Assembly: GCA_030681795.1 (NCBI GenBank)
Contig: JAUXRG010000016.1
Coordinates: 56,497-120,496, forward strand
From: Rubrivivax sp.
Lineage (GTDB): Bacteria > Pseudomonadota > Gammaproteobacteria > Burkholderiales > Burkholderiaceae_C
Length of the DNA: 64,000 nucleotides
Direction: 5' to 3'
Of this stretch, positions 37,513 to 48,732 are shown piece by piece. Under the pieces are notes generated by a model, which was given only the letters and a program-made list of their open reading frames with translations, did no database searches and was not told where the DNA came from. Every line of letters starts with the position of its first letter. The first letter of the stretch is position 1. Made by a program: the position numbers and the translations under genes.

Positions 37513-38472
37513 ATGAACCTGACCTTGCTCGACTCAACGCCCGCCATTCGACGCTGGCTGCCCTTGCTGGCGCTGGCCACCGCGGCGGTGCTCGCGGGAG
37601 GCTGCGGCGACAAGAAGGACAAGCCGGCCAACGCGATCGCCGCCAAGGTCAACAAGGACGAGATCACGGTCCCGCAGATCAACTTCGTGCTGCAACAGCA
37701 ACGCGGCCTGCGCCCCGAGCAAACCGAAGCCGCCAGCCGCCAGATCCTGGAGCGGCTGATCGACCAGCAGCTCGCGCTGCAGAAGGTCGACGAATTGAAG
37801 CTCGACTCGCAGCCGGCCGTGGTGCAGCAGCTCGAGGCCGCGCGGCGCGAGGTCCTGGCCCGGGCCTACCTGGAAAGGGTCGGCGAACGTGCGGTCAAAC
37901 CCACGCCGGAAGAGATCCGCAAGTACTACGACGACAAGCCCGCGCTGTTCCGTGAGCGCCGCGTCTACAGCATCCAGGAAATCGCCGTCGAGGCCAGGCC
38001 CGAGCAGGTCGCCGAGCTCAGCGAGAAGCTGGCGGCGAGCAAGAATATCAACGAGTTCATCGAGTACCTCAAGGCCAAGGAATTCCGCTTCGCCGGCAAC
38101 CAGGCCGTGCGTGCCGCCGAGCAGCTGCCGTTGAACAGCCTGGAAGCGTTCGCCCGCATGAAGGATGGCCAGGCCATGGTGGTGCCGGCACCCAGCGGCG
38201 TGCAGGTCGTATTGCTGGCCGGCTCACGCAGCCAGCCCGTCACCGAGGAGCAGGCCCGCCCGGCCATCGAGCAGTACATCCTCAACGAGCGCAAGCGCAA
38301 GCTGGTGGAAGAGGACGTCAAGGCCATGCGCGCCGCCGCTAAGCTGGAGTACCTGGGCAAATTTGTCTCGCCGGCGGCCTCGGCGCCGGCCGGCGCGGCA
38401 GCCCCCGCAGCCCTGGCGGCCAGCGCTGGGGCAAGTGCGACCGACGCCGACAAAGGCGCGGGCCAGAAGTGA
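37513..38472 (+). CDS. epsD: EpsD-family peptidyl-prolyl cis-trans isomerase, lipoprotein
   Basis: A 319-residue lipoprotein with a leader ending in VLAGGC (lipid-modified C31). It has a SurA/parvulin-like chaperone arm (NKDEITVPQINFVLQQQ) and a diverged parvulin-like domain (about 150-250, KPALFRERRVYSIQEIAVEA). EpsD-type proteins belong to exosortase-linked exopolysaccharide loci. No exosortase or other eps core gene is in the window, so this is a detached or partial locus. The Ala-rich tail (about residues 290-319) is low complexity. It lies 60 bp after ubiE and 43 bp before ugd. Confidence 0.8.
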   Translation: MNLTLLDSTPAIRRWLPLLALATAAVLAGGCGDKKDKPANAIAAKVNKDEITVPQINFVLQQQRGLRPEQTEAASRQILERLIDQQLALQKVDELKLDSQPAVVQQLEAARREVLARAYLERVGERAVKPTPEEIRKYYDDKPALFRERRVYSIQEIAVEARPEQVAELSEKLAASKNINEFIEYLKAKEFRFAGNQAVRAAEQLPLNSLEAFARMKDGQAMVVPAPSGVQVVLLAGSRSQPVTEEQARPAIEQYILNERKRKLVEEDVKAMRAAAKLEYLGKFVSPAASAPAGAAAPAALAASAGASATDADKGAGQK

Positions 38473-38515
38473 CGGTTTTGCCGTTTCCGCGGCAGTCCAA
38501 TCAAGGGTGGAGTGA

Positions 38516-39856
38516 ATGAAAGTTACTGTTGTCGGCACCGGCTATGTCGGCCTGGTCACCGGTGCCTGCCTGTCCGAAATGGGCAACCACGTCGTGTGCC
38601 TGGACGTGGACGAGCGCAAGATCCAGATCCTCAAGGACGGTGGCATTCCGATTCACGAGCCTGGCCTCGAAGAAGTGGTGCGCCGCAACGTGGCCGCAGG
38701 AAGGCTGCAATTCACCACCGATGTCGCCGCCGGCGTGGCCCATGGCACGGTGCAGTTCATCGGCGTGGGCACGCCCCCCGACGAGGACGGCTCCGCGGAC
38801 CTGCAATACGTGCTGGCCGCCGCCACCAGCATCGGCCGCCACATGACCGATTACAAGATCATTGTCGACAAGAGCACCGTGCCCGTGGGCACCGCCGACA
38901 AGGTGCGCGCCGCCGTGCGCGCGGCACTGGTCGCGCGCGGCCTGGGCGAGACCGAATTCGCGGTCGTCTCCAACCCCGAGTTCCTCAAGGAGGGCGCGGC
39001 GGTCGACGACTGCATGCGGCCGGACCGCATCATCGTGGGGGCCGACGACGAGCGCGCCATCCTGCTGATGCGCTCGCTGTACACGCCCTTCATGCGCAAC
39101 CACGACCGCCTGCAGGTCATGGACGTGCGCAGTGCCGAGTTCACCAAGTACGCGGCCAACGCCATGCTGGCCACGCGCATCAGCTTCATGAACGAGCTGG
39201 CGCTGCTGGCCGAGCGCGTGGGTGCCGACATCGAGATGGTGCGCAAGGGCCTGGGCAGCGACCCGCGCATCGGCACGCATTTTCTCTACCCCGGCACGGG
39301 CTACGGGGGCAGTTGCTTCCCCAAGGACGTCAAGGCCCTGATCCGCACCGGCAAGGAAAACGGCATGCAGCTGGGTGTGCTGCAAGCCGTGGAGGATGCC
39401 AACGATCGCCAGAAGCATGTGCTGGTGGACAAGATCGTGGCCCGCTTCGGGCAAGACCTCGGTGGGCGGACTTTTGCGCTGTGGGGCCTGGCCTTCAAGC
39501 CCAACACCGACGACATGCGTGAAGCACCCAGCCGCGTGATCATCGAAGAGCTGCTGCGCCGCGGCGCCGCGGTGCGCGCCTATGACCCCGTGGCCATGGA
39601 AGAGGCTGCGCGCGTGCTCAAGGGCGCACCCAGGCTGCATCTGGCCGCCAGCCAGGCCGATGCGCTGGCGGGCGCCGACGCGCTGGTGGTGGTGACCGAG
39701 TGGAAGGAGTTCCGCAACCCCGACTTCGAGGCCATCAAGGCGGCACTCAAGCAGCCACTCATCTTCGACGGCCGCAACATCTACGAACCTGCTTTGATGC
39801 GCCAGTACGGCATCGAATACAGTGGCATCGGGCGGCCCGCGGTGCCCCCGGTCTGA
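38516..39856 (+). CDS. ugd: UDP-glucose 6-dehydrogenase
   Basis: Oxidises UDP-glucose to UDP-glucuronate with two NAD molecules, for polysaccharide or lipid A modification. The 446-residue protein starts [19 protein letters not shown] (Rossmann motif). It contains [21 protein letters not shown] and the central-helix [17 protein letters not shown]. The active-site segment [10 protein letters not shown] has C267, and the C-terminal domain contains [13 protein letters not shown]. It is part of the polysaccharide precursor block. Confidence 0.97.
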   Translation: MKVTVVGTGYVGLVTGACLSEMGNHVVCLDVDERKIQILKDGGIPIHEPGLEEVVRRNVAAGRLQFTTDVAAGVAHGTVQFIGVGTPPDEDGSADLQYVLAAATSIGRHMTDYKIIVDKSTVPVGTADKVRAAVRAALVARGLGETEFAVVSNPEFLKEGAAVDDCMRPDRIIVGADDERAILLMRSLYTPFMRNHDRLQVMDVRSAEFTKYAANAMLATRISFMNELALLAERVGADIEMVRKGLGSDPRIGTHFLYPGTGYGGSCFPKDVKALIRTGKENGMQLGVLQAVEDANDRQKHVLVDKIVARFGQDLGGRTFALWGLAFKPNTDDMREAPSRVIIEELLRRGAAVRAYDPVAMEEAARVLKGAPRLHLAASQADALAGADALVVVTEWKEFRNPDFEAIKAALKQPLIFDGRNIYEPALMRQYGIEYSGIGRPAVPPV

Positions 39857-40015
39857 AGCCCGCGGCAGGGCTCGCCGGCAGCCTGTCACGAGGCCGCGAG
39901 CGCGCTTCACCGTTTGCGGTTACATTACTCTCGTAGATTTGAACAAGATTGTTGTTTGACGGTTTCTGGTGTGCCCTGCTGTGAAGCAGGTTCCAGTGGA
40001 TTCCTTGATCGGTGA

Positions 40016-40297
<282 letters not shown>

Positions 40298-40332
40298 GCA
40301 GCCGACCAGGGCCTCGGGCCCTGAAGCGAAAA

Positions 40333-40356
40333 CCGCAGCCTGGGCTGCGGTTTTTT
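40333..40356. terminator. intrinsic terminator, probably bidirectional
   Basis: CCGCAGCC and GGCTGCGG form an 8-bp stem with a 2-base loop, followed by TTTTTT. On the other strand the stem is followed by TTTTCGC. It can therefore end both the cold-shock transcript (+) and the galE-manC-rfb operon (-), whose last gene stops 20 bp away. Confidence 0.85.
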
Positions 40357-40375
40357 CGCTTCTGGCCGGCGTGCC

Positions 40376-40945
40376 TCAGTCTGGCAGGTCGGCCTGGGCG
40401 AGCATGGGTGCCGCGGCGTCCTTGGGGGCCACCCGCAATACGGCGCCCGGCACCTGCGGCCAAGCGATGCCGATGCGCGGGTCGTCCCAGCGCAGGCTGC
40501 GCTCGTAATCACGGGCCCAGACATCGGTCGTCTTGTAGAGGAAGTGCGTGTCTTCCTGCAGCGCCAGGAAACCGTGCGCGAAGCCTTCGGGAATCCAGAG
40601 CTGGCGCTTGTTGGCCGCACTCAGTTCCAAGCCGGTCCACTGCCCGAAGGTGGGTGAAGTGCGGCGGACGTCCACCGCGACATCGAAGGCCGCACCATGC
40701 ACCACGCGCACGAGCTTGCCTTGCGCGTGAGGCGGCAGCTGGTAATGCATGCCGCGCAGCACGCCGGCCTGGCTGCACGAGTGGTTGTCCTGCACGAAGC
40801 GGCGCGGCTCGGGCAAGCCGAGTTCCTTCAGCGCATGAGCAAATCGGGCCTCGTTGAAGCTCTCGAGGAACCAGCCGCGGTCGTCGGAAAAGACCGCCGG
40901 CTCGACGATCATCACGCCGGGCAGCGAGGTGGGCAGCAACTTCAT
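40376..40945 (-). CDS. rfbC: dTDP-4-dehydrorhamnose 3,5-epimerase
   Basis: Third enzyme of dTDP-L-rhamnose synthesis. The 189-residue cupin-fold protein has VFSDDRGWFLESFNE. The active-site His region is DNHSCSQAGVLRGMHYQ, and PEGFAHGFLALQEDTHFLYK holds the catalytic Tyr. ATG 40945 lies 2 bp after the rfbA stop. Last gene of the six-gene operon galE-manC-rfbB-rfbD-rfbA-rfbC. Confidence 0.97.
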   Translation of the reverse strand: MKLLPTSLPGVMIVEPAVFSDDRGWFLESFNEARFAHALKELGLPEPRRFVQDNHSCSQAGVLRGMHYQLPPHAQGKLVRVVHGAAFDVAVDVRRTSPTFGQWTGLELSAANKRQLWIPEGFAHGFLALQEDTHFLYKTTDVWARDYERSLRWDDPRIGIAWPQVPGAVLRVAPKDAAAPMLAQADLPD

Positions 40946-40947
40946 CT

Positions 40948-41832
40948 TCAGAAGCTCCGCTCGCGCAGCAGCCGCATCAGGTACTGCCCGTAGCTGTTCT
41001 TCAGCATGGGCGCGGCCAGCGCTTCGAGCTGATCGGCCGTGATCCAGCCCGCGCGGTAGGCGATCTCCTCCGGGCAGGCGACCTTCAGCCCTTGCCGACG
41101 CTCGAGCGTGGCGATGAACTGCCCGGCCTCGAGCAGGCTGTCGTGCGTGCCCGTGTCCAGCCAGGCATAGCCGCGGCCCATGATCTCGACATCGAGCTGG
41201 CCCTGGCGCAGGTACTGGGCGTTGACCTCGGTGATCTCGAGTTCGCCGCGCGCACTGGGCTGGATGGCGGCGGCGATGTCGCACACCTGTTCGTCGTAGA
41301 AATACAGGCCCGTCACCGCATAGTTGCTCTTCGGCGCCTTGGGCTTTTCCTCGATGCTCAGGGCGCGTTTGGCGGCGTCGAACTCGACCACGCCATAGCG
41401 CTCGGGGTCCTGCACGTGGTAGGCGAAGACCGAGGCGCCGCGCTGGCGCGCGTCCGCGCGCGCGAGTTGCTGGCCCAGGTCGTGGCCGTAGAAGATGTTG
41501 TCGCCCAGCACCAGGGCGCTGGGGCCGCCGCCGACGAAACTGCGCCCGAGGATGAAGGCCTGCGCCAAGCCATCGGGGCTGGGCTGCACGCAGTAGCTGA
41601 GATTCATGCCCCAGCGGCTGCCGTCGCCCAGCAGGGCCGCAAAGCGCGGCGTGTCCTGCGGCGTGCTGATGACCAGCACATCGCGCATGCCGGCGAGCAT
41701 CAGCGTGGACAGCGGGTAGTAGACCATCGGCTTGTCGAACACCGGCAGCAACTGCTTGCTCATGGCCAGCGTGGCCGGGTGCAGCCGCGTGCCGGAACCG
41801 CCAGCGAGGATGAGGCCTTTGCGTTGTGTCAT
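40948..41832 (-). CDS. rfbA: glucose-1-phosphate thymidylyltransferase
   Basis: First enzyme of dTDP-rhamnose synthesis, joining glucose-1-phosphate and dTTP. The 294 residues include the nucleotidyltransferase signature [31 protein letters not shown] and [13 protein letters not shown]. Also present are [21 protein letters not shown] and the C-terminal NSYGQYL. ATG 41832 lies 13 bp after the rfbD stop. Confidence 0.97.
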   Translation of the reverse strand: MTQRKGLILAGGSGTRLHPATLAMSKQLLPVFDKPMVYYPLSTLMLAGMRDVLVISTPQDTPRFAALLGDGSRWGMNLSYCVQPSPDGLAQAFILGRSFVGGGPSALVLGDNIFYGHDLGQQLARADARQRGASVFAYHVQDPERYGVVEFDAAKRALSIEEKPKAPKSNYAVTGLYFYDEQVCDIAAAIQPSARGELEITEVNAQYLRQGQLDVEIMGRGYAWLDTGTHDSLLEAGQFIATLERRQGLKVACPEEIAYRAGWITADQLEALAAPMLKNSYGQYLMRLLRERSF

Positions 41833-41845
41833 GGGAGCTTTCGGT

Positions 41846-42745
41846 TCAGGGTGCGAGCACCTCGGTGAGCATGCGTTCGACACCCACCTGCCAGTGCGGC
41901 AATGCGAGGTCAAAGGTCGATTGCAGCTTGCGCGTGGACAGCCGCGAATTGAGCGGGCGTTGCGCCGGCGTCGGGTAGGCGCTGGTGGGCACCGGCAGGA
42001 CGGCATCGGCGGCGACCTGGATGGCCTGCCCGTGCGCGCGGGCCCATTCGATGACGAAGCGGGCATAGCCGTGCCAGCTCGTCTCGCCACCGGCCACGCA
42101 GTGGTAGGTGCCCGACAGGCCGGGCTCGCGGCGCAGGCGCAGGGCGGCATGCGCGGTCACGTCGGCCAGCAGCTCGGCGCCGGTGGGCGCACCGATCTGG
42201 TCGTCTATCACGTTCAGCTTGTCGCGCTCGGCGGCCAGCCTCAGCATCGTGCGGGCGAAGTTGCCGCCGCGCGCGGCGTAGACCCAGCTCGTGCGCAGGA
42301 TCAGGTGGGTGCAGCCGCTGGCGCGAATGAGCGCCTCGCCTTCGAGCTTGGTGCGGCCGTACATGCTCAAGGGTGCGGTGGGAGCGGTCTCGTCGCGCGG
42401 CGCGCTGCCGCCGCCGTCGAAGACGTAGTCGGTGCTGTACTGCACGAGCAGCGCGCCGCAGTCGGCGGCTTCGCGCGCGATGACGCCCGGCGCCGTGGCG
42501 TTGATGGCGCGCGCGAGCTCGGGTTCGCTCTCGGCCTTGTCGACGGCGGTGTGCGCGGCCGCATTCACGATGAGATCGGGCCGCACGCGGCGGATCAGCG
42601 GCCGCAGCGATTCGGGCTGCGAAAAGTCGGCCCGCAGCTCACCTGGCGAATCGAGGTCGCAGGCCACCAGCTCGCCCAGCGGCGCCAGCGCTCGTTGCAG
42701 TTCCCATCCGACCTGGCCGTTCTTGCCCAACAAGAGGATTTTCAT
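41846..42745 (-). CDS. rfbD: dTDP-4-dehydrorhamnose reductase
   Basis: Final reduction step to dTDP-L-rhamnose. The 299-residue short-chain-type reductase begins [20 protein letters not shown]. It has [16 protein letters not shown], the STDYVFDG segment and the catalytic YGRTKLEGE (YxxxK). The start overlaps the rfbB stop by ATGA. Confidence 0.97.
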   Translation of the reverse strand: MKILLLGKNGQVGWELQRALAPLGELVACDLDSPGELRADFSQPESLRPLIRRVRPDLIVNAAAHTAVDKAESEPELARAINATAPGVIAREAADCGALLVQYSTDYVFDGGGSAPRDETAPTAPLSMYGRTKLEGEALIRASGCTHLILRTSWVYAARGGNFARTMLRLAAERDKLNVIDDQIGAPTGAELLADVTAHAALRLRREPGLSGTYHCVAGGETSWHGYARFVIEWARAHGQAIQVAADAVLPVPTSAYPTPAQRPLNSRLSTRKLQSTFDLALPHWQVGVERMLTEVLAP

Positions 42746-43800
42746 GCGCCGTACTGCTTGCTGACCCACTCGCGGTAGCCGCCGCTTTGCACATTGGCCA
42801 CCCAGTCGGCGTGTGCCAGGTACCAGACCACCGTCTTGCGGATGCCGGTTTCGAAGGTCTCGGCTGGGCGCCAGCCGAGTTCGCGCTCGATCTTGCGCGC
42901 GTCGATGGCGTAGCGGCGGTCGTGGCCGGGGCGGTCCTTGACGTGCGTGATCAGCCTTGCATAGGGCCCGGCGGCACTCGGCCTGAGCTCGTCGAGGAGC
43001 GCACACACGGTGTGCACGATCTCCCTGTTCGTCTTCTCGTTCCAGCCGCCGATGTTGTAGGTCTCGCCGACGCGGCCGCGCGCCAGCACTTCGCGGATGG
43101 CGCTGCAGTGGTCGGCCACATAGAGCCAGTCGCGCACCTGTTGCCCGTCGCCGTAGATGGGCAGCGGCTTGCCTGCCAGGGCGTTGACGATCATCAGCGG
43201 GATGAGCTTCTCGGGGAAGTGGAACGGCCCGTAGTTGTTGCTGCAGTTCGTGGTCACCACCGGCAGCCCGTAGGTGTGGTGCCAGGCGCGCACGAGGTGG
43301 TCGCTGGCCGCCTTGCTCGCCGAGTAGGGGCTGTTGGGCGCGTAGGGGTGTGCTTCGGTGAAGGCCGGCGCGCCGGGGGCCAGGCTGCCGTAGACCTCGT
43401 CGGTGCTGACATGGTGGAAGCGGAAAGCCGCCTTGGCCACGTCGCCCAACGAACCCCAGTGCGCGCGGGCCGCTTCCAGCAGCGTGAAGCTGCCTTCGAC
43501 GTTGGTCTTCATGAATTCGCCCGGGCCGTGGATGCTGCGGTCGACATGGCTCTCGGCGGCCAGATGCACGATGGCGCGCGGTTGATGGCGCGCCAGCAGA
43601 GCGTCCACCAGCGCACGGTCGCCGATGTCGCCGTGGACGAAGACATGCCGCGCATCGCCTTGCACGGAGGCAAGGTTCTGCAGGTTGCCGGCGTAGGTGA
43701 GGGCGTCGAGGTTGACGACGGTCTCGTCGGACTGTTCGAGCCAGTCGAGCACGAAATTGCTGCCGATGAAGCCGGCGCCGCCGGTGACCAGAATCGTCAT
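42742..43800 (-). CDS. rfbB: dTDP-glucose 4,6-dehydratase
   Basis: Second enzyme of dTDP-rhamnose synthesis. The 352 residues show the NAD motif [34 protein letters not shown] and [11 protein letters not shown]. The catalytic [15 protein letters not shown] and the [10 protein letters not shown] motif are also present. It starts 1 bp after the manC stop and overlaps rfbD by 4 bp, so translation is coupled through the operon. Confidence 0.97.
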   Translation of the reverse strand: MTILVTGGAGFIGSNFVLDWLEQSDETVVNLDALTYAGNLQNLASVQGDARHVFVHGDIGDRALVDALLARHQPRAIVHLAAESHVDRSIHGPGEFMKTNVEGSFTLLEAARAHWGSLGDVAKAAFRFHHVSTDEVYGSLAPGAPAFTEAHPYAPNSPYSASKAASDHLVRAWHHTYGLPVVTTNCSNNYGPFHFPEKLIPLMIVNALAGKPLPIYGDGQQVRDWLYVADHCSAIREVLARGRVGETYNIGGWNEKTNREIVHTVCALLDELRPSAAGPYARLITHVKDRPGHDRRYAIDARKIERELGWRPAETFETGIRKTVVWYLAHADWVANVQSGGYREWVSKQYGA

Positions 43801-43801
43801 T

Positions 43802-45226
43802 TCACTTCCTGCCGTAGGTATCTTCGAAACGGACGATGTCGTCCTCGCCCAGGTAGCTGCCCGATTGCACCTCGATGATCTCCAGCGCCACCTTGCCCGG
43901 GTTGGCGAGGCGGTGCGTCTGGCCCAGCGGGATGTAGGTGCTCTGGTTCTCGCTCAACAGGATGACCTTGTCGCCGACCGTCACCTCGGCCGTGCCGCTG
44001 ACCACGATCCAGTGCTCGGCGCGGTGATGGTGCATCTGCAGGCTCAAGCTTGCACCCGGCTTGACCATGATGCGTTTGACCTGGTGGCGCGGGCCGTTGT
44101 CGATGCCGTCGTACCAGCCCCAGGGCCGGTGCACCTTGCGGTGCAGGGCGTGCTCGCCGCGCTGTTCGCGGCCGAGCTGGGCGACGATGTGCTTCACGTC
44201 CTGGCTCTTCTCGCGGCTGGCCACCAGCACGGCATCGGCCGTCTCCACCACCACCACGTCCTGCAGGCCGACCACGCTGACCAGGCGGCTGGTGGCGTGC
44301 ACCAAGGTGTTGCGGCTGTCGCTGATGATGGCGTCGCCGCTGCGGGCGTTGCCCTGTGCATCCTTCTCGGCGACTTGCCAGACGGCTTCCCAGGCACCGA
44401 GGTCGTTCCAGCCCGCGGCCAGGGGCTGCATGCGGATGTCGAGCACGCCCGGGCATTTCTCCATCACGGCATAGTCCACCGATTCGCTGGGCACCGCGGC
44501 GAACTCCGTCTGGCCGGGGCGCACGAATTTGGCGTCGGTGCTGCGCACCGCCCAGGCCGCACGGCAGGCGGCGGCGATGTCGGGGCGGAAGCGCTCCAGC
44601 GCAGCCATCCACACCGAGGCGCGCAGCACGAACATGCCGGCGTTCCAGAAGTAGCCGCCCGTGGAAACGTACTTCTCGGCGGTGGCGAGGTCGGGCTTCT
44701 CGACGAACCGGACCACGCGCGACCCCTCGGCGCGGATGTAGCCGTAGCCGGTCTCCGGCCGATCGGGCTGGATGCCCAGGATGGCGATCGCGCCATCGGC
44801 GGCCATGCCCACGGCTAGGCGCAGGGCCTGCGCAAAAGCAGCGTCGTCGGTCACGGTCTGGTCGGCAGGGGTCACCACCAGCACGGCATCGCTGCCGCCT
44901 TCCAGGGCTTGCAGCGCAGCCAGCGTGACGGCCGGGGCGGTATTGCGCCCCATCGGCTCCAGCAGCACGGCGCCGGGCTCGATCTTCAGCTCGCGCAGCT
45001 GGTCCAGCACCAGGAAGCGGTGCTCCTCGTTGCCCACCACCACAGGCGCCGCCACGGCGATGTGCTCGTCGGCCAGCCCGGTGAGGCGGGCGGCGGCCTG
45101 CTGGAAGAGGCTGGTATTTCCGGAAAGCACCAGGAACTGCTTGGGAAATCCGGAGCGCGACAGCGGCCACAGGCGCGTGCCTGAGCCGCCGGCCATGATC
45201 ACAGGCTGCACGGGGGTCTTGTTCAT
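43802..45226 (-). CDS. manC: mannose-1-phosphate guanylyltransferase / mannose-6-phosphate isomerase
   Basis: A bifunctional type II enzyme of 474 residues. The N-terminal nucleotidyltransferase (to about 285) has [17 protein letters not shown] and [14 protein letters not shown]. The C-terminal cupin isomerase (about 345-474) has [29 protein letters not shown] and the [13 protein letters not shown] metal-site segment. It supplies GDP-mannose for the polysaccharide. The start overlaps the galE stop by ATGA. Confidence 0.95.
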   Translation of the reverse strand: MNKTPVQPVIMAGGSGTRLWPLSRSGFPKQFLVLSGNTSLFQQAAARLTGLADEHIAVAAPVVVGNEEHRFLVLDQLRELKIEPGAVLLEPMGRNTAPAVTLAALQALEGGSDAVLVVTPADQTVTDDAAFAQALRLAVGMAADGAIAILGIQPDRPETGYGYIRAEGSRVVRFVEKPDLATAEKYVSTGGYFWNAGMFVLRASVWMAALERFRPDIAAACRAAWAVRSTDAKFVRPGQTEFAAVPSESVDYAVMEKCPGVLDIRMQPLAAGWNDLGAWEAVWQVAEKDAQGNARSGDAIISDSRNTLVHATSRLVSVVGLQDVVVVETADAVLVASREKSQDVKHIVAQLGREQRGEHALHRKVHRPWGWYDGIDNGPRHQVKRIMVKPGASLSLQMHHHRAEHWIVVSGTAEVTVGDKVILLSENQSTYIPLGQTHRLANPGKVALEIIEVQSGSYLGEDDIVRFEDTYGRK

Positions 45227-46272
45227 GCGTCGAATCCCTTGGGGTTCATGGATTGCCAGCGCCAGCTGTCTTCGCACATGCGGGCCAGGTCGAGCTTCGA
45301 GCTCCAGCCCAGCAGTTCGCGCGCCAGCGTGGGGTCGGCCCAGCAGGCTGCGATGTCGCCGGGGCGGCGGGGCTTGACCTCGTAAGCGATCTCTCGCCCG
45401 CTGGCCTTGGCGTAGGCCGCGACCACGTCGAGCACGCTGTAGCTGCGCCCGGTGCCGAGATTGACGGTGACCGAGCCGGCCTGCTCGAAGAGCCGCCGCA
45501 GCGCCGCCGCATGGCCTTCGGCCAGATCGACCACGTGGATGTAGTCGCGCACGCCGGTGCCATCCGGCGTGGGGTAGTCGCGGCCGTACACGGACAGGCG
45601 CGCCAGCCGGCCCACGGCCACCTGGGCCACGTAGGGCATCAGGTTGTTCGGCACGCCGCGCGGGTCTTCGCCGATGCGCCCGCTGGCGTGTGCGCCCACG
45701 GGGTTGAAGTAGCGCAGGCAGGCGGTTTGCCACGCGGCGCCGCGGGCGCCGCCCTCGGTCGCCACTGAGTCAGCGGCGCCGAGGTCGCGCAGGATCTGCT
45801 CGCCCATCAGCTTGGTCTGGCCGTAGGGGTTGGTGGCCGACAACGGCGCGTCCTCGCGCAGCGGCAGCCGCTCGGGCTGTCCGTACACCGTGGCGCTGGA
45901 GCTGAAGACAAAGCGCTTCACGCCGTGGCGCTGCATCGCGCCGCACACGCCGAGCAGGCCGCCGATGTTGTTGGCGTAGTAAGCCAAGGGCCGGGTGGTG
46001 GATTCGCCCACGGCCTTGAAGGCCGCGAAGTGCACTACGGCGGCGATGGGGTGGCGCCGGAAGAGGCCCTCCATCGCCGCCTCGTCGCAGACGTTGGCGC
46101 GCTCGAACACGGGTTCGCGGTCCGAGAGCTCGCGCAAACGGTTGAGCACTTCGGGCGAGCTGTTGGAGAAATCGTCGACACCCACCACGTCGAATCCCGC
46201 ACCCTGCAGCGCCAGCCAGGTGTGCGAAGCGATATAGCCGGTGGCGCCGGTGAGCAGGACGGTGGGTTTCAT
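45223..46272 (-). CDS. galE: UDP-glucose 4-epimerase
   Basis: Interconverts UDP-glucose and UDP-galactose. The 349 residues include TGATGYIASHTWLAL, HFAAFKAVGEST, FSSSATVYG, the catalytic NPYGQTKLMGE and LRYFNPVGAHASG. The C-terminal RPGDIAACWADP is also typical. A short insert (about residues 173-185, Gly/Ala-rich) accounts for the slightly greater length. It is the first gene of the operon; its promoter must lie in the divergent gap towards ubiJ. Confidence 0.95.
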   Translation of the reverse strand: MKPTVLLTGATGYIASHTWLALQGAGFDVVGVDDFSNSSPEVLNRLRELSDREPVFERANVCDEAAMEGLFRRHPIAAVVHFAAFKAVGESTTRPLAYYANNIGGLLGVCGAMQRHGVKRFVFSSSATVYGQPERLPLREDAPLSATNPYGQTKLMGEQILRDLGAADSVATEGGARGAAWQTACLRYFNPVGAHASGRIGEDPRGVPNNLMPYVAQVAVGRLARLSVYGRDYPTPDGTGVRDYIHVVDLAEGHAAALRRLFEQAGSVTVNLGTGRSYSVLDVVAAYAKASGREIAYEVKPRRPGDIAACWADPTLARELLGWSSKLDLARMCEDSWRWQSMNPKGFDA

Positions 46273-46435
46273 TGCAGCGTGAGCTCGATCGCCCGGTATG
46301 CGAGGCCAAGCCCCAGGACGGGCCGCGCGGCCCGTCATCGGCATGCGACAGGGCGCCCGGCAAGCCGGGGATTCTCGCCCAAGTGGGAGGGGTTGCCGCA
46401 CCTGCAAGGCGGTGGCCGGCGCCAGGGCGGCTGCC

Positions 46436-46441
46436 TACAAT
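46436..46441 (+). promoter_or_regulatory. possible -10 element (TACAAT) of ubiJ
   Basis: TACAAT lies only 6 bp before the ubiJ ATG, implying a very short leader if used. A -35 hexamer is not clear. The divergent galE promoter must share this 175-bp gap. Confidence 0.3.
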
Positions 46442-46447
46442 CGAGCA

Positions 46448-46990
46448 ATGCTCCACAGTCTTCAGAACCTGCTCGCGCCAGCCGTTGCCCAGCGGCTGAC
46501 CCTCGTCATCAACCACGTGCTCGCCAGCGAAACCGTGGCCACCGATCGCTTGCGCCCGCACGCCGGCCGCAGCCTGGCGCTGGCCCTCGAAGGCTGGCCG
46601 CGCCTGCTGCCCGCGCCGCCCGAGCTGCGCTGGCGCATCACGCCCGCCGGTCTGCTGGAGTGGTGTGGCCAGGAGCCACCGGACGGGGCCGACCTCGGCG
46701 TGCGCATCGATGCCTCCAACCCGGCGCTGCTGGTGGCGCGCACCCTCGCCGGCGACGCCCCCGCGGTGCAGATCGAAGGGGATGCGCAGCTCGCCGGCGA
46801 CGTGAACTGGCTGCTGCACAACCTGCGCTGGGATGTGGCGGCCGATCTGGAGCGCTTGTTCGGCCCGGTGGTGGCGCACCAGTTCCACCGGCTGGGGTCG
46901 GCGCTGGCCCGAGCCTTGCGCGGCGCGCTGACGCTGGCCAGCCAGGGCGTGGCGGGGCTGGGCGAGCGGTTTCGTTCGCGACGTCCATGA
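46448..46990 (+). CDS. ubiJ: ubiquinone biosynthesis accessory factor UbiJ (SCP2 domain)
   Basis: UbiJ is a small lipid-binding protein of the ubiquinone assembly complex. The 180 residues contain an SCP2-like domain (LALALEGWPRLLPAPPELRWRI ... VQIEGDAQLAGDVNWLL), then the helical tail VAADLERLFGPVVAHQFHRLG. It directly precedes ubiB, the normal order ubiE-(Tim44)-ubiJ-ubiB; ubiE itself is 9 kb upstream here. Confidence 0.88.
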   Translation: MLHSLQNLLAPAVAQRLTLVINHVLASETVATDRLRPHAGRSLALALEGWPRLLPAPPELRWRITPAGLLEWCGQEPPDGADLGVRIDASNPALLVARTLAGDAPAVQIEGDAQLAGDVNWLLHNLRWDVAADLERLFGPVVAHQFHRLGSALARALRGALTLASQGVAGLGERFRSRRP

Positions 46991-47057
46991 CACCCATGGG
47001 TCGTGACGGCCGCCGCGCGACGCCACGCGCGGGGTGGTCGGCGACGGAGTCTGCCGC

Positions 47058-48611
47058 TTGAGGCACTTCGTCCGGCTGGTCTTCATCGTCATCACCGTCC
47101 TGCGCTTCGGGCTGGACGAGGTGGCGCTGTCGGCCTTCCCGCAGCGCTGGGTGCGCGGCCTGGTGCGCCTGGTGCGCATCGGCCGGCGGCTCGACGCGCC
47201 ACGTGGCGTGCGCCTGCGCCAGGGGCTGGAGCGCCTGGGGCCCATCTTCGTCAAGTTCGGCCAGGTCTTGTCGACGCGGCGCGATCTGATGCCGCTGGAT
47301 GTGGCCGACGAACTGGCGCATCTGCAGGATCGCGTGCCGCCCTTTCCGGCCGCGCAGGCCCGCGCGCTGGTGGAGAAGGCCTTCGGCCGGCGCATCGATG
47401 AGATCTTCGCGAGCTTCGACGCCGAGCCCGTGGCCAGCGCCTCGATCGCCCAGGTGCACTTCGCGGTGCTCAAGGACGGACGCGAGGTGGCCGTGAAGGT
47501 GCTGCGCCCGGGCATGCTGGGTGCCATCGACCAGGACCTGAACCTGCTGCACACCCTGGCGCGCTGGCTGGAGCGGCTTTCGGCCGACGGCAAACGGCTC
47601 AAGCCGCGCGAAGTGGTGGCCGAGTTCGACCACTACCTGCACGATGAACTCGACCTCGTGCGCGAAGCCGCCAACGCCGCGCAGCTGCGCCGCAACATGC
47701 AGGGGCTGGGCCTGGTGCTGGTGCCCGAGATGGTGTGGGAGCTGTGCACCGGCAGCGTCATCGTGATGGAGCGCATGCAGGGCGTGCCCATGAGCCAGAT
47801 CGAGCGCATCCGCGCCGCCGGCGTGGACTTCAAGAAGCTGGCGCGCGACGGCGTGACCATCTTCTTCACCCAGGTCTTCCGCGACGGCTTTTTCCACGCC
47901 GACATGCACCCGGGCAACATCCAGGTCTCGATCGCCCCGGCCACGTTCGGGCGCTACATCGCGCTGGATTTCGGCATCGTCGGCACCCTGACCGACAGCG
48001 ACAAGGCCTACCTCGCGTACAACATGATCGCGTTCTTCCAGCGCGACTACAAACGCGTGGCCGAACTGCACATCGAGAGCGGCTGGGTGCCGCCTGACAC
48101 GCGGGTCGACGCACTGGAAGCGGCGGTGCGCGCGGTGCTCGAGCCGCATGTGGACCGGCCGCTCAAGGACATCTCGCTGGGCCAGGTCCTGATGCGCCTG
48201 TTCCAGGCCTCGCGCCGCTTCAACGTGCAGATCCAGCCGCAACTCGTGCTGCTGCAAAAGACGCTGCTCAATATCGAGGGCCTGGGTCGCCAGCTCGACC
48301 CGGAGCTCGATCTGTGGAGCACGGGCAAGCCCTTCCTCGAGCGCTGGATGAACGAGCAGATCGGTTGGCGCGGCCTGCTCGACAGGCTGGGCCACGAGGC
48401 GCCGCGCTATGCGCAGCTCTTCCCCGAGTTGCCGCGGCTGCTGCACCAGGCGCTGCAGCGCCAGGGCCAGCCGGGTGACAGCGCGGCGCTGCTCGCGCTG
48501 CTGGCGGAGCAGCGGCGCACCAACCGGCTGTTGCAGGCCGGGTTCTGGGCGGCGGCCGGATTTGTCGGCGGCCTTCTGCTCATGACCCTGGCCACACGCT
48601 GGCTGCTTTGA
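47058..48611 (+). CDS. ubiB: ubiquinone biosynthesis regulatory protein kinase-like UbiB
   Basis: UbiB is an atypical ADCK/ABC1-family kinase-like ATPase needed for ubiquinone synthesis. The 517-residue protein has the family KxGQ motif ([18 protein letters not shown]66-Q69), the A-rich loop [11 protein letters not shown], the HADMHPGNI catalytic loop and DFGIVG. Two C-terminal membrane helices follow ([18 protein letters not shown]). I chose TTG 47058 (Leu codon read as Met, then RHFVRLVFI) because relatives start M-R-x-F-x-R-L; a GTG at 47034 is the alternative. Confidence 0.95.
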   Translation: MRHFVRLVFIVITVLRFGLDEVALSAFPQRWVRGLVRLVRIGRRLDAPRGVRLRQGLERLGPIFVKFGQVLSTRRDLMPLDVADELAHLQDRVPPFPAAQARALVEKAFGRRIDEIFASFDAEPVASASIAQVHFAVLKDGREVAVKVLRPGMLGAIDQDLNLLHTLARWLERLSADGKRLKPREVVAEFDHYLHDELDLVREAANAAQLRRNMQGLGLVLVPEMVWELCTGSVIVMERMQGVPMSQIERIRAAGVDFKKLARDGVTIFFTQVFRDGFFHADMHPGNIQVSIAPATFGRYIALDFGIVGTLTDSDKAYLAYNMIAFFQRDYKRVAELHIESGWVPPDTRVDALEAAVRAVLEPHVDRPLKDISLGQVLMRLFQASRRFNVQIQPQLVLLQKTLLNIEGLGRQLDPELDLWSTGKPFLERWMNEQIGWRGLLDRLGHEAPRYAQLFPELPRLLHQALQRQGQPGDSAALLALLAEQRRTNRLLQAGFWAAAGFVGGLLLMTLATRWLL

Positions 48612-48650
48612 GCCCGTGGCGAGGGCGCCGCAGCGGCGTGCCGCGCAGCC

Positions 48651-48656
48651 TATAAT
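48651..48656 (+). promoter_or_regulatory. possible -10 element (TATAAT) upstream of fmdB
   Basis: A perfect TATAAT lies 77 bp before the fmdB start in an otherwise GC-rich gap. The 17 bp upstream lacks a good TTGACA-like hexamer. It may drive fmdB-DUF502-aspS. Confidence 0.4.
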
Positions 48657-48732
48657 TTCGCCTTTCGAATCAATGGTTTAGCTACGGCCCGCCCGGAGTG
48701 CCCGCGGGTCTTCAACAAAACTCGTTTTCACC

